Made by a program: the position numbers and the translations under genes
Shown: in pieces, positions 8,963-17,930 of the stretch
How positions within the stretch are numbered: position 1 is the stretch's first letter
How the letters are laid out: each line of letters opens with the position of its first letter
The notes under the pieces: generated by a model
What the model was told of the DNA's origin: nothing
Databases searched by the model: none
Seen by the model: only the letters and a program-made list of their open reading frames with translations
From: an uncultured Puniceicoccaceae bacterium
GTDB lineage: Bacteria; Verrucomicrobiota; Verrucomicrobiia; Opitutales; Coraliomargaritaceae
Reading direction: 5' to 3'
Assembly (NCBI GenBank): GCA_913031135.1
Contig: CAJWEH010000006.1
Span: 1-32,489 of the forward strand
DNA: 32,489 nucleotides

Positions 8963-9910
8963 TTAGAACTTGTCTGTAATTAAGAAGCGAGTGGGGGTTA
9001 TCGCTTTGAGTTTGGTTTCGGATACAAAAGCTTGTAGAACATTGTCGCCCGCTTGAACGCTTTGTTGTGTACTTGTGTTTTCTAAACATCCTTCAATCAC
9101 ATGAATGATTCGGGGGGATTCATGTGACGGAAGTTGGAGTGGGGCATCTTCGGGAGACTTTTCATAGGCTGTAATTCTAAAGTATTCGGTATCTGCTAAG
9201 ATCGAGCAAGCTCCTTGTAGGCGTTCTGGAGCAATTTTTGAGTTGTTAAAATCAATGGACTTTAGGGATTCATTTCGATGTAGCGCTCTCGGTTTACCAT
9301 CGAGGCCATTTCGGTTCCAGTCATAAACACGATAGGTCGTGTCTGAATTTTGCTGTACTTCTAGAATTAAATGTCCTGCGCCAATGGCATGCACAACACC
9401 ACTTTTAATTAAGAAAGAATCGTCTTTATTGGTTTCGATTGTATTGAGTAATGTGGGGATGGAATTCTGATCAAGCGCTTGTGTGAATTCTGCTTTAGTG
9501 ACGCCTTCTCTTAAACCTAAGTAAATTTTTGCATCCTGTTCATGATCAACAACATACCAATTTTCAGTCTTAGGTTCATCCTGTGAATTTTGGTCTTTAT
9601 TCGGATTCGGATGAACTTGTACGCTTAATGTTTCTTTACAATCAAGCCATTTGATTAGGATGGGGAAGGGGTTTCCTTGTTTATAGTTTGGTCCAAGAAT
9701 TTTTGCTCCATATTGATTTAATAGGGCTTTAAGGCTCATCCCGGCAAAAGAGCCATTTGTAACAATGGATTGATCTTCGGGACGATCGACGATTTCCCAG
9801 CTTTCTCCAATTTTCTCGTTTACGGGGAGTGTTCTATTGAAATGGGAGGCAAGTTTTTGACCGCCCCAAATGCGTGACTTAAGGAGGGGTTTAAAAAAGA
9901 GCAGTTCCAT
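8963..9910 (-). CDS. manA: Mannose-6-phosphate isomerase, class I (ManA)
   Basis: This zinc enzyme interconverts mannose-6-phosphate and fructose-6-phosphate, linking glycolysis to GDP-mannose and surface polysaccharide synthesis. The 315 residues match the short Bacillus-type class I enzyme. It opens with FKPLLKSRIWGGQKL. The metal-site motifs are LSVQVHPN, the Glu of KTENWYVV, and the His of SGVVHAIGAG. It also carries EVQQNSDTTYRVYDWNR, a family signature. The ATG start has no Shine-Dalgarno sequence. It is divergent from ftsK across 89 bases that hold an inverted repeat. Confidence 0.95.
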   Translation of the reverse strand: MELLFFKPLLKSRIWGGQKLASHFNRTLPVNEKIGESWEIVDRPEDQSIVTNGSFAGMSLKALLNQYGAKILGPNYKQGNPFPILIKWLDCKETLSVQVHPNPNKDQNSQDEPKTENWYVVDHEQDAKIYLGLREGVTKAEFTQALDQNSIPTLLNTIETNKDDSFLIKSGVVHAIGAGHLILEVQQNSDTTYRVYDWNRNGLDGKPRALHRNESLKSIDFNNSKIAPERLQGACSILADTEYFRITAYEKSPEDAPLQLPSHESPRIIHVIEGCLENTSTQQSVQAGDNVLQAFVSETKLKAITPTRFLITDKF

Positions 9911-9937
9911 GTTTTATGATATTGGGAAGTAGGGATG

Positions 9938-9993
9938 GATAGTTTTTAGTTTAAAATTTTGAATTGTCTAACAAAATAAAAACTATCTTATAA
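9938..9993 (+). promoter_or_regulatory. Candidate ftsK promoter embedded in an inverted repeat
   Basis: An inverted repeat with exact 11-base arms, GATAGTTTTTA (9938-9948) and TAAAAACTATC (9977-9987), lies in the manA-ftsK divergent region. A possible promoter for ftsK is TTGTCT (9965-9970), 17 bases, then TTATAA (9988-9993). The right arm would then fill the spacer between -35 and -10, a repressor-like position. Transcription would start almost at the TTG start codon. The hexamers are imperfect and the region is AT-rich, so this is tentative. Confidence 0.35.
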
Positions 9994-9999
9994 ATTGTA

Positions 10000-12465
10000 T
10001 TGAAAAAAACTAAGCGAAAATCTGTTACCACTAAAGAGCGAACTATCCCGCCAAAAAAGTTTTTTGGCGTCCTTTTTTTGACTCTCGCTATTTTAGTCTT
10101 TTTTTCTATTTTGGATTATCACCAAGAGCAGTGGAATTCCACCGACCCAAGTGAACCGAATTGGGTGGGACAATTTGGCTCCCATGTTGGCTATTATGGG
10201 TTTCACAACTTTGGTGCAGCGATTTGGATCATTCCTTTTCTTTTAGGCTTCTTGGGCTATCGATTTTTTTCTGAACAGAAGCGTGGTTTGAGAGTGCGAC
10301 AAGGCTTATTGGGGCTGGTATCATTAATTAGTTTATCGGCCTTATTGTCTATTGTGAATGAGTTAGCTGGAATTGAATTTGTAGAGCGATCGTTAGTTAA
10401 TCAATTAACTGCTGGAATCGGTGGAATTTTCGGCGACAATTTGGTATTTAAGGCATTCAAGCCAGTATTGGGATCACTGGGCTGTGTGCTGATCTTCTCA
10501 GTATCGTTTGTGAGCAGTCTCTATATTGGATTAGGCGATAATTTGGGTGCGCTTTCGCATCTAGGGCTGCAAGCCATTTCTTCACTGCTTAATGTCATAA
10601 AATCCTTTTTGGAAAAGATTTTTAAGCTGATCTGGGGAACACTGCAAGTTTTGCTTGAAGGGCTACAATCATTTGGAGGTACGATTCTTAAGCTCTTCAA
10701 ACAGTTACAAGTACCAAGAGCTTCAGCTTCTGTAAATGAGGAGCAGGGAACAAGCGGGACAACACAAGATTTATTAGATCAGCCAATTGAAACGCAATCG
10801 GAGAAACCGTTAAAAATTGCAAAGCAAAGCATTCCGCCGAAAGAAGAACCGAAAAAGCCACCTTTAGATCCAAGCGCTTTCAAAATCATTAAAGGTGAGA
10901 CGACCGAAAAAGCATTAGCGTCTATTCCTGAGCGCAGGGGCGATTATGTTTTTCCATCGATAGACTTATTGAAGAATGCTCCAGTGGCAGACGGGGGACA
11001 AACAGAGGATCATGCTGCAACGATGGAAGCTTTAGTGGACACCTTAGAGCAGTTTGGCGTTAAAGTAATCCCTGGGGAAATCTTTACAGGTCCAGTGATC
11101 ACTCGTTATGAGGTGACGCCTGCAGCGGGTGTTCGAGTTGAGAAGATCGTGAGTTTAGATAAAAATATTGCCTTAGGCTTAAAGGCTTTGTCTGTGCGTA
11201 TATTAGCGCCTGTTCCAGGGAAGGGGACTGTGGGGATTGAGGTGCCGAATCGCATTTCTCAGGCCGTTTGTATGCGTGATATCATAGAGTCAAAATCATG
11301 GGCTGAGGCAAAGGCTGAGATTCCGATTGTGCTTGGAAAAGATGTCACTGGTAAGCCAATGGTAACGGATTTAACAAAAATGCCTCACGTTTTAATTGCG
11401 GGATCTACTGGTTCAGGGAAAACGGTTTGTATCAACGCAATCATTGCCTCTTTATTGTATCACTCAGGCCCGGAAGATCTTCGTTTCATCATGGTAGATC
11501 CTAAAGTGGTCGAAATGCAATTATACAATGCCTTGCCTCATATGTTGATTCCGGTTGTTACAGAGCCAAAGAAAGTACCAGGAGCTCTAAAATGGCTGAT
11601 TGCTGAGATGGATCGTAGGTATCAGATTTTTGCTCAAACTAAAGTCAGAAATATCGCGGGGTTTAATGCCAAAATATCTAAAGATAAGGAAGAGCAAGAA
11701 CGAGCGAAAGCCTTAGAGGCGGAAATGACCCCAGAGGAACGAGCCGCATCGAGTCAGATAGAAGTCCCTCGAGATGACGATGCCTTTGAAGTGCCTAAGA
11801 AAAAGTTGCCCTACATCGTTTGTATTATTGATGAGTTGGCAGATTTAATGATGGTGGCGCCGGCTGATATTGAAACGGGTATCGCTCGTATCGCCCAATT
11901 GGCAAGAGCCGCAGGGATTCACTTAATCTTGGCAACACAAAGACCTTCAGTGAATGTCATTACAGGTGTGATCAAGGCGAATTTGCCGAGTCGAATTTCT
12001 TTTAAGGTGGCTTCAAAGGTGGATAGTCGGACTATTTTAGACGGCGGTGGTGCTGAATCTTTAATCGGTAAGGGCGATATGCTTTTTATTCCTCCAGGGA
12101 CCTCGAATTTAGTTCGAGCACAAGGGGCTTTTGTGTCGGATGATGAGATCAATGGGATTGTGGACTTTCTTAAAAGAAAGAACGACCCACCAGTCTTTGC
12201 TGAGGCGGTACAAAAGCAAATTGATTCGAGCGATGAAGAGGGCGGCGGAATGCTTGAAGGTGGTGGCGATGATGAAATGCTCAATCAGGCTTTAGAGGTT
12301 TTGAAAGCCTCTAAAAGAGCGTCTACCTCAATGTTGCAACGGCGTTTGAGGATTGGTTATAATCGAGCGGCTCGTCTTATGGAAGAATTGGAAGATCGGG
12401 GGGTCGTCGGACCTGAAAATGGGTCGAGTCCACGAGAGATTTTGGTCGACTTAGATCTCATGTAG
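10000..12465 (+). CDS. ftsK: DNA translocase FtsK/SpoIIIE
   Basis: FtsK is a septal membrane-anchored hexameric pump that clears chromosome ends and activates XerCD at dif. The 821 residues have four predicted membrane spans (about 22-42, 73-92, 100-120 and 153-178), a short linker to about 290, then the RecA-like motor. Walker A GSTGSGKT is near residue 468, Walker B VCIIDELADLMM is near 606, and ATQRPSVNVITG follows. The C-terminal gamma winged helix (about 758-821) has STSMLQRRLRIGYNRAA. The start is a TTG: a stop codon lies three codons upstream and no ATG occurs before the first membrane span. A roughly 30-residue insert rich in Lys/Glu (about 560-595) sits between the Walker motifs. Its end overlaps the DUF429 gene by 8 bases. 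Confidence 0.97.
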   Translation: MKKTKRKSVTTKERTIPPKKFFGVLFLTLAILVFFSILDYHQEQWNSTDPSEPNWVGQFGSHVGYYGFHNFGAAIWIIPFLLGFLGYRFFSEQKRGLRVRQGLLGLVSLISLSALLSIVNELAGIEFVERSLVNQLTAGIGGIFGDNLVFKAFKPVLGSLGCVLIFSVSFVSSLYIGLGDNLGALSHLGLQAISSLLNVIKSFLEKIFKLIWGTLQVLLEGLQSFGGTILKLFKQLQVPRASASVNEEQGTSGTTQDLLDQPIETQSEKPLKIAKQSIPPKEEPKKPPLDPSAFKIIKGETTEKALASIPERRGDYVFPSIDLLKNAPVADGGQTEDHAATMEALVDTLEQFGVKVIPGEIFTGPVITRYEVTPAAGVRVEKIVSLDKNIALGLKALSVRILAPVPGKGTVGIEVPNRISQAVCMRDIIESKSWAEAKAEIPIVLGKDVTGKPMVTDLTKMPHVLIAGSTGSGKTVCINAIIASLLYHSGPEDLRFIMVDPKVVEMQLYNALPHMLIPVVTEPKKVPGALKWLIAEMDRRYQIFAQTKVRNIAGFNAKISKDKEEQERAKALEAEMTPEERAASSQIEVPRDDDAFEVPKKKLPYIVCIIDELADLMMVAPADIETGIARIAQLARAAGIHLILATQRPSVNVITGVIKANLPSRISFKVASKVDSRTILDGGGAESLIGKGDMLFIPPGTSNLVRAQGAFVSDDEINGIVDFLKRKNDPPVFAEAVQKQIDSSDEEGGGMLEGGGDDEMLNQALEVLKASKRASTSMLQRRLRIGYNRAARLMEELEDRGVVGPENGSSPREILVDLDLM

Positions 12466-13159
12466 TTGGGTGCTTGAGTTCTTCATAAAAGAATTTGTAG
12501 TCCTTTGTTTGGGCTACTAATGCGAGCGCTACAGAATCGAGCAGGTCATCTATTTTACAGTTCAATGTTTTCATACTGGCGAGCTCATTTGAATAATTGG
12601 GGAGATGCTGTTCAATGATCTGCATTCGTTTCTTTCTGCCTTCAACGGTCTTTTTTGATTCAGGGAGCACAGAGCCATTGTTTAGTTGCATAAATGCGAT
12701 TTCTGGGTGGTATTCTTTTAGGCGTGTATCCTTGATGGCTTGTAGTTCTTTAATTTTTGGGAAAAGGTTGTAGCATTGGATTGATATTTTTTTACCCATT
12801 GCAAGTTGTGATAGTTGGCAAGCTTCAGAGTAAGTCTTTGCCTTTAAGGCAGTTAAGGGAGGAGCGGGAAAGACGCGGGAGTGCCATTTCCCAAGCATTT
12901 TTTTCGCGATACGGTCAAAGGCTCTCGAAGTTGGTTGATCGTTTAAGCCTAGAATCATATCAATTAAAATCACCGCTTGCTTAGGCGCAGATTCTATAAT
13001 GGGTCTAAGTGATGGAATGGTATAGCTATGGGGCGTGCTACTTTTAGACAGATGAGTCACCACCCATCCGCCGTGACAGCCATCAATCCCAATCCAGTCC
13101 CTGGGGCTTTGGTGAGGTTGTTTGAGTCGGTGTTTTAGCAAAGGTTTGGTCACTTTCAA
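12458..13159 (-). CDS. DUF429 family protein, predicted RNase H-like nuclease
   Basis: DUF429 proteins are predicted to adopt the RNase H fold; none has a settled role that I know of. The motifs are complete: WIGIDGCHGGW (first Asp), VILIDMILGL, VFPAPPL, EYHPEIAF (a His-Pro-Glu block) and KIDDLLDSVALAL (late acidic pair). Up to 233 residues are possible, but the start is uncertain. The longest version uses TTG at 13159; GTG at 13153 or TTG at 13141 are alternatives, and the domain begins only around residue 22. Every option overlaps the 3' end of the Y-family polymerase gene in another frame, by 59 to 77 bases, which suggests translational coupling. A nuclease or nucleotide-handling role in the repair block is inference. 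Confidence 0.82.
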   Translation of the reverse strand: MKVTKPLLKHRLKQPHQSPRDWIGIDGCHGGWVVTHLSKSSTPHSYTIPSLRPIIESAPKQAVILIDMILGLNDQPTSRAFDRIAKKMLGKWHSRVFPAPPLTALKAKTYSEACQLSQLAMGKKISIQCYNLFPKIKELQAIKDTRLKEYHPEIAFMQLNNGSVLPESKKTVEGRKKRMQIIEQHLPNYSNELASMKTLNCKIDDLLDSVALALVAQTKDYKFFYEELKHPTT

Positions 13160-14384
13160 TAGTTAAATCGGGAATATGGTTGAATGCAATACGCATAGGA
13201 GCAGCTTCTGTTGTTTTTTGAGCCAGCATAGCGTTGCCATAGTAGATGGAGCGATTCCCATAGCGTTGCTTGATCTGATCCATAATGGATTGAAGTTGAG
13301 CTCTTCGACGGTCTTCGGCACTTTCAAATAGGGATGGAGTGTGGTTTTTTGCATGAATGAGACCCATTAGCGTGATGGATACTTTTGTTGGATTAGGAGC
13401 CATTTTTGGGCGACAATCCCAAAGTAAATTGAGCAGTTGAGACAGCTGTAGGGTGTCTTGCGTTGGGGAACAGCGAATGGCTTCATGCCAACGCCATTCG
13501 AATCCGAATTTAACTTGGAGCACTAAATGGCTTGTGAAGTATTGCTCGACTCGTAGGCGGTGGCAGGCCTTTTCAAGCATCCGATGGAGTGTGGAAAAAG
13601 CGCCTTCTGTGCTTCTTAATTTTGGCGGAAGCACGTGAGAATGACCAAAGGTACGCTTATGCGTCTCTTGTTCGGGCAGGCTAATCCCTCTTAAGGCATA
13701 CCAAAAGCGGTCACCTTCGATAGAACCCCATATTCGATGTAAGGTCTCTCGTTTTGCCTGACAGAGTTCCTTTACATTGGTTATGCCATGGCTTTTTAAG
13801 CGGATCTGCATACGAGCTCCAATGCCCGTTATGTCGCTTAAATCAAAAGCTTCAAGTATTTCTGGAAGTTGTTCATAATCAACAAGTACTAAACCGTTTG
13901 GCTTGTTCATCTTGCTCGCTAATTTTGCGATAAAACGGTTGGGTGCGATTCCAATAGAGGCGGTTATTTCTCTGCCAATCGTTTGTTTTAATGCGAGTTT
14001 TATGGTTTCCGCTTTTTGCCGTGCTTTCTTGGGTTTTTGCCATTTAGGAGGGAGCCGGCCATACATTTCATCAATCGACAATACCTCATCTACGAAAATT
14101 ACTTCGTGTATGGTTTCCACCATTCGATTATGTATAGCGACATATTTATCATGATTTGCTTGAATAAACTGAATATTTGGGCAAAGTGCGCGCGCTTGGC
14201 GAACTGGTACCCCTGTTTTTATTCCGAAATGCTTCGCTTCATAACTAGCGGCAATGCAACTGGTCGTTTCGGCGTTGAGTGTGGGGACAATAGCAATGGG
14301 TTTCCCTCTTAAAAGAGGGTTGGATTGTTGTTCAACGGATGCATAGAAGCTGTCAAAATCGATGAATAAATATCGCAATGCCAT
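13083..14384 (-). CDS. Y-family translesion DNA polymerase (DinB/UmuC/ImpB group)
   Basis: This is a lesion-bypass polymerase of 433 residues. Catalytic acids are D9 and D11 (IDFDSFYASVE) and D105-E106 (LSIDEMYG), with Tyr14 at the steric-gate position. The finger block VPVRQARALCPN, palm ASIGIAPNRFIAKLASKMNKPNG, the helix-hairpin-helix DLSDITGIGARMQIRLKSHG and a little-finger domain (about 245-360) follow. The C-terminal APMRIAFNHIPDL resembles the ImpB/ImuB-like group more than classic DinB, and I see no clear C-terminal beta-clamp motif, so I give no symbol. AGGA 7 bases before the ATG is one of the few plausible ribosome-binding sites here. mutS lies upstream after 79 bases that contain a 13-base-arm inverted repeat. 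The DUF429 gene overlaps its end. Confidence 0.93.
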   Translation of the reverse strand: MALRYLFIDFDSFYASVEQQSNPLLRGKPIAIVPTLNAETTSCIAASYEAKHFGIKTGVPVRQARALCPNIQFIQANHDKYVAIHNRMVETIHEVIFVDEVLSIDEMYGRLPPKWQKPKKARQKAETIKLALKQTIGREITASIGIAPNRFIAKLASKMNKPNGLVLVDYEQLPEILEAFDLSDITGIGARMQIRLKSHGITNVKELCQAKRETLHRIWGSIEGDRFWYALRGISLPEQETHKRTFGHSHVLPPKLRSTEGAFSTLHRMLEKACHRLRVEQYFTSHLVLQVKFGFEWRWHEAIRCSPTQDTLQLSQLLNLLWDCRPKMAPNPTKVSITLMGLIHAKNHTPSLFESAEDRRRAQLQSIMDQIKQRYGNRSIYYGNAMLAQKTTEAAPMRIAFNHIPDLTIESDQTFAKTPTQTTSPKPQGLDWD

Positions 14385-14424
14385 AGGATGTTCCTAAAGC
14401 AATAAGTAAAGTCTTTATGAATAC

Positions 14425-14462
14425 TCAAGAAAATAGTGAACGTAAGTATACTATTTTCTTGA
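14425..14462. promoter_or_regulatory. Long inverted repeat between mutS and the Y-family polymerase gene
   Basis: The arms TCAAGAAAATAGT (14425-14437) and ACTATTTTCTTGA (14450-14462) are perfect complements around a 12-base centre, GAACGTAAGTAT. It lies 40 bases before the polymerase start and directly after the mutS stop. It could be an operator or an AT-rich hairpin ending mutS transcripts, but no T-run follows on the minus strand, which argues against an intrinsic terminator. It shares GAAAATA, GTGAAC and TATTTTC, in the same order, with the dyad before recA. Confidence 0.55.
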
Positions 14463-14463
14463 T

Positions 14464-17022
14464 TTAGGGGTTGAAAAGGTCGATTTGGGAGGAAGGATCG
14501 TTCTTAGGGGGTAATTTTTTCTGAATAATCTTTTGGGGATTTTTTGAGCCAGTCCTTTCTAGGTGGTCTAGGATGGTTTTTGCACGATCAATGACCGACG
14601 AGGGCAATCCGGCAAGGCGTGCCACTTGGATGCCATAGGAACGATCGGCTGGGCCTTGAACGATTTGGCGTACGAAGATGATTTCATCATCCCATTCTTT
14701 AACGGCAACGGAGAAATTGGCTAGTTTTGGAAGGGAGTCGGATAATTTTGTTAGTTCGTGATAATGTGTGGCAAATAAGGTTCTGGGGCCAGGTGCTTCA
14801 TTTTGGTGTAGGTGCTCAATAACAGCCCATGCAATACTCAGTCCGTCGTAGGTGCTTGTTCCGCGTCCAATTTCATCAAGGATAATTAAGCTGCGTTCGG
14901 AATGGTTGTTGAGAATATTAGCGGTTTCGTTCATCTCAACCATAAAGGTGGAATTGCCTTGAGCGAGCTGGTCAGAGGCACCAACGCGTGAGAAGATGCG
15001 ATCGACAAGGCCAATTTTGCAGGATTTTGCAGGAACCCAAGCTCCGATTTGAGCCATAAAAACAATGAGAGCAATTTGTCGTATATACGTGGACTTTCCT
15101 GCCATGTTGGGTCCTGTGATGAGGGCGATTTGGGGGGCATTCAGGCCTTGGGAAGAGAGGGTGCAATCATTAGGGACAAATGCATGTGAGCCAGCTAGAC
15201 CGAGGGGGGCGTCTTTCAGCATTTGTTCAACAACTGGGTGTCGTCCTTGAGTGATATTGAGGGTATCAGAGTCTTCAACTAAGTCGGGCTTACAGTAGTC
15301 CCAATTGCGAGCATTTTGGGCAAAGCCAATGAGAACATCAATCTCAGCGAGTGCTTGAGCGGTGGAAAGGAGTTGTTCTGAATGAGTGAGAATTTCGGTG
15401 ATGAGTTTTTGAAAAAGGGCGGTTTCTTGGGCGATCGATTGCTCGTCCGCTTGAAGGATTTCTTGTTCTTTTTCCTTTAATTCGAGGGTGGTAAAACGCT
15501 CGGCATTTTTCATCGTTTGCCGGCGAGTGTAGTCTTCGGGAACTCGGTCTAGGTAGCTTTTTGTGATTTCTATAAAATAGCCAAAAGCTCCATTGTAGCG
15601 GATTTTTAAATTTTTTATGCCTGTTTTGTCTTGTTCGGATTGCTCAAATTCACTGAGCCATGTTTTGCTGGAATAAGTGAGCGCTTTTAGGCGATCGAGT
15701 TCTGGATCAAAGCCTTCTCGGATGGTGCCGCCTTCGTCAATTTTTGAAGGCAGTTCGTCGTTTAGGGCTTCGGAGAGTCGTTGGCTTAATAGGTCAAATG
15801 TATGTACGTTTTTTGCTAGAGATGCAATGGGGGTGTCTGGGAATTCTGCGAGTATGGTTTGGATTTGGGGGAGTTTATTGAGTGAGTCTCGAATGCCTCC
15901 GAGTTCTCTAGGATTTTGTATTTTGTTTTGCAATCGACCTAAGATGCGTTCGAGGTCACGAATTTTTTTCAAGGATTGTTGCAAATCAGACATCAGTCCA
16001 GGTGCTTGAACAAATTCATGGACGCAATTTTGTCGCTGTTTTAGGGTCTCTAATGAGAGCAGGGGACTGGCCATCCAGCGTTCTAACAGTCGGGAGCCAG
16101 GAGCGGTCACGGTTTGATCCATAGCATCCAAAAGAGATCCTTGCCTTTGATTTGAAGCGGATTTGAAAATTTCTAAGTTTTGGAGAGTAGCTGGGTCAAT
16201 CAGGAGGTTTTCAGAGGCCTTATATTCTTCAATTTTCTTAATATTGGCTGGGGTGTCGCATAGGGTTTCTTTTGCGTAATGGAGGAGCGCGCCAGCCGAG
16301 CCAAGCGCTGGGTGCTCAGAGGGAATTCCGAAGCCGTTTAGATTTAAGACCGATAGGGTCTCTTTTGTTATTTGTGTGCCTGCGGTGGGATCGAAGTGGT
16401 AATCTTGAATGGTTGTTATATTGTAGTTCAGTTTAATTTGTTGGTAAGCGTTAGACCATTCAGAGTCATTTTCTTGCCATTTTTCTGATTGTTTTTCGGG
16501 AAGTAAGATTTCTTTAGGATCTAAACTTTCAATGAGCGGTAAGAGGTTTTCAAAATTGGAATCAGTGGCGATGTAAAAGGCTCCCGTTGTTAAATCAAGC
16601 CATGCCATGTGTGACTGTTTTTTTTGAAATTCTAATGCGAGCAAGAAATGATTGCGATTGGCATCGATTTGGTTTTCTGCGAGTCGTGTGCCTGGAGTTA
16701 TGATACGAGTTAGTTTTCGCTCAACCAGTTTGCCTGGTGATGCCGGTTCCATTTGCTCACAGATAGCAATTTTGATATTTTGGTCTAATAGTTTTTGTAG
16801 ATAGGTGTCGGCGGCATGATAGGGAATTCCAGCCATAGGAGTACCGTTTCGGTGGGTGAGTGTGATCCCTAAATATTGCGAGCCTTTTTCTGCATCTTGA
16901 TGGAAAACTTCGTAAAAATCACCAAGGCGAAATAAGAGCAATGTGTCGTCAGACAGTTGGCTTCGTATCGAATGCCATTGCTGCATCATTGGGGTTAATT
17001 TTTTTATCTTTTCCTTCGGCAT
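14464..17022 (-). CDS. mutS: DNA mismatch repair protein MutS
   Basis: MutS binds mismatches and small loops and, in its ATP state, recruits MutL. The 852 residues are typical of MutS1. Domain I carries the mismatch-wedge motif in GDFYEVF (Phe-x-Glu). The connector, lever and clamp domains follow, with the clamp near IRYNGAFGYFIEITKSY. Walker A GPNMAGKST is near residue 638, Walker B LIILDEIGRGTSTYDG is near 716, and FATHYHEL follows. The C-terminal helix-turn-helix dimerisation segment covers GIQVARLAGLPSSVIDRAK. The last residues, QIDLFNP, look like a clamp-binding-type motif (Q-x-D-L-F). The start is an ATG with no Shine-Dalgarno sequence. It heads the minus-strand repair block. Confidence 0.98.
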   Translation of the reverse strand: MPKEKIKKLTPMMQQWHSIRSQLSDDTLLLFRLGDFYEVFHQDAEKGSQYLGITLTHRNGTPMAGIPYHAADTYLQKLLDQNIKIAICEQMEPASPGKLVERKLTRIITPGTRLAENQIDANRNHFLLALEFQKKQSHMAWLDLTTGAFYIATDSNFENLLPLIESLDPKEILLPEKQSEKWQENDSEWSNAYQQIKLNYNITTIQDYHFDPTAGTQITKETLSVLNLNGFGIPSEHPALGSAGALLHYAKETLCDTPANIKKIEEYKASENLLIDPATLQNLEIFKSASNQRQGSLLDAMDQTVTAPGSRLLERWMASPLLSLETLKQRQNCVHEFVQAPGLMSDLQQSLKKIRDLERILGRLQNKIQNPRELGGIRDSLNKLPQIQTILAEFPDTPIASLAKNVHTFDLLSQRLSEALNDELPSKIDEGGTIREGFDPELDRLKALTYSSKTWLSEFEQSEQDKTGIKNLKIRYNGAFGYFIEITKSYLDRVPEDYTRRQTMKNAERFTTLELKEKEQEILQADEQSIAQETALFQKLITEILTHSEQLLSTAQALAEIDVLIGFAQNARNWDYCKPDLVEDSDTLNITQGRHPVVEQMLKDAPLGLAGSHAFVPNDCTLSSQGLNAPQIALITGPNMAGKSTYIRQIALIVFMAQIGAWVPAKSCKIGLVDRIFSRVGASDQLAQGNSTFMVEMNETANILNNHSERSLIILDEIGRGTSTYDGLSIAWAVIEHLHQNEAPGPRTLFATHYHELTKLSDSLPKLANFSVAVKEWDDEIIFVRQIVQGPADRSYGIQVARLAGLPSSVIDRAKTILDHLERTGSKNPQKIIQKKLPPKNDPSSQIDLFNP

Positions 17023-17096
17023 TTTTTGTTAAGAGTAATTTCTAGCATCCTAAGTGAAAAAAATAAAGTCGTGACTTCAAAAATTTAGATAAATTT

Positions 17097-17882
17097 ATGC
17101 CTGTAGAATTACATAGTACTGAGTTGGGGGACGCTAATGAGCGAAAATTGCTTTTGTTACATGGGCTAATGGGGAGTTCTCGAAATTGGTTGATGGTCGC
17201 TCGAGCGCTTTCGGAGCGCTTTCATGTGCATGTATTAGATTTGCGAAACCATGGTCAGTCGCCTTGGGCAGATTCGATGTCCTGGGAGGCTTTGAGTTCG
17301 GATCTGGCTCATTACTCTGAGCGGGCGTTTAGCGGGCGACCCTTTTGTTTGCTTGGGCATAGTCTCGGCGGCAAATGTGCGATGCATTTTGCTACGCATT
17401 ATCCTAAACAAGTGGAAAAGTTGGTAGTAGTCGATATTGCTGCGAAGCTTTATCCTCCTCATTTTAAAAAAGAGTTTGAGGCATTGTTGCGCCTGCCAAT
17501 TTCAAAACTTAAAAATAGGCAGGAGGGTTTTGAGTTTTTAGAAGCCGCCATACCAGATCGTCTTTTTAGAGAGTCTTTATTGGCTAATTTGAAGCGTAAT
17601 GTAGAGGGGTCTGGTGGTGGATTTATTTGGCAACCGAACCTTCAAATTTTATATGATCAATTAGAGGTCATTCGAACCAACCCTTTGAAAGAAGAGGATG
17701 CTTTTTTGAAAGCGGTGCTCTTGGTTCAGGGAGAACAGTCCGAGTTTATCCAATTGACGGATCATTCTCAGATGCGTTCTCATTTTCCTCAATTAAACTT
17801 TGAATGCATTGAGGATGCTGGGCACAATCCCCATATTGATCAAAAGGAAGCGTTCGTTGAGCTTTTAATGAATTGGCTTTGA
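17097..17882 (+). CDS. Alpha/beta-fold hydrolase (YbfF/ABHD11-like esterase)
   Basis: This 261-residue serine hydrolase has the oxyanion-hole motif LLLHGLMGSSRNW, then LDLRNHGQSPWA, the nucleophile elbow GHSLGGK, VVVDIAAKLYPP and the catalytic His in DAGHNPHID. The pattern GLMGSSRNW plus RNHGxS, with LLVQGEQSEFI late, is characteristic of the YbfF/ABHD11 acyl-esterase branch. The substrate is unknown, with short acyl-CoA or ester substrates being a family-level possibility. There is no signal peptide, so it is cytoplasmic. It is divergent from mutS across 74 bases and is followed on the same strand by the polyprenyl synthase gene after 48 bases. Confidence 0.88.
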   Translation: MPVELHSTELGDANERKLLLLHGLMGSSRNWLMVARALSERFHVHVLDLRNHGQSPWADSMSWEALSSDLAHYSERAFSGRPFCLLGHSLGGKCAMHFATHYPKQVEKLVVVDIAAKLYPPHFKKEFEALLRLPISKLKNRQEGFEFLEAAIPDRLFRESLLANLKRNVEGSGGGFIWQPNLQILYDQLEVIRTNPLKEEDAFLKAVLLVQGEQSEFIQLTDHSQMRSHFPQLNFECIEDAGHNPHIDQKEAFVELLMNWL

Positions 17883-17930
17883 TTTTTTGTAGTTTTTTAG
17901 GATTTCTTGCGATATATTTCATATTAAATA

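Noticed and set aside
13903-14312. Open frames antisense to the Y-family polymerase, and similar antisense frames across the window
   Set aside because: They mirror the coding strand's codon structure, lack recognisable domains and overlap well-supported genes.
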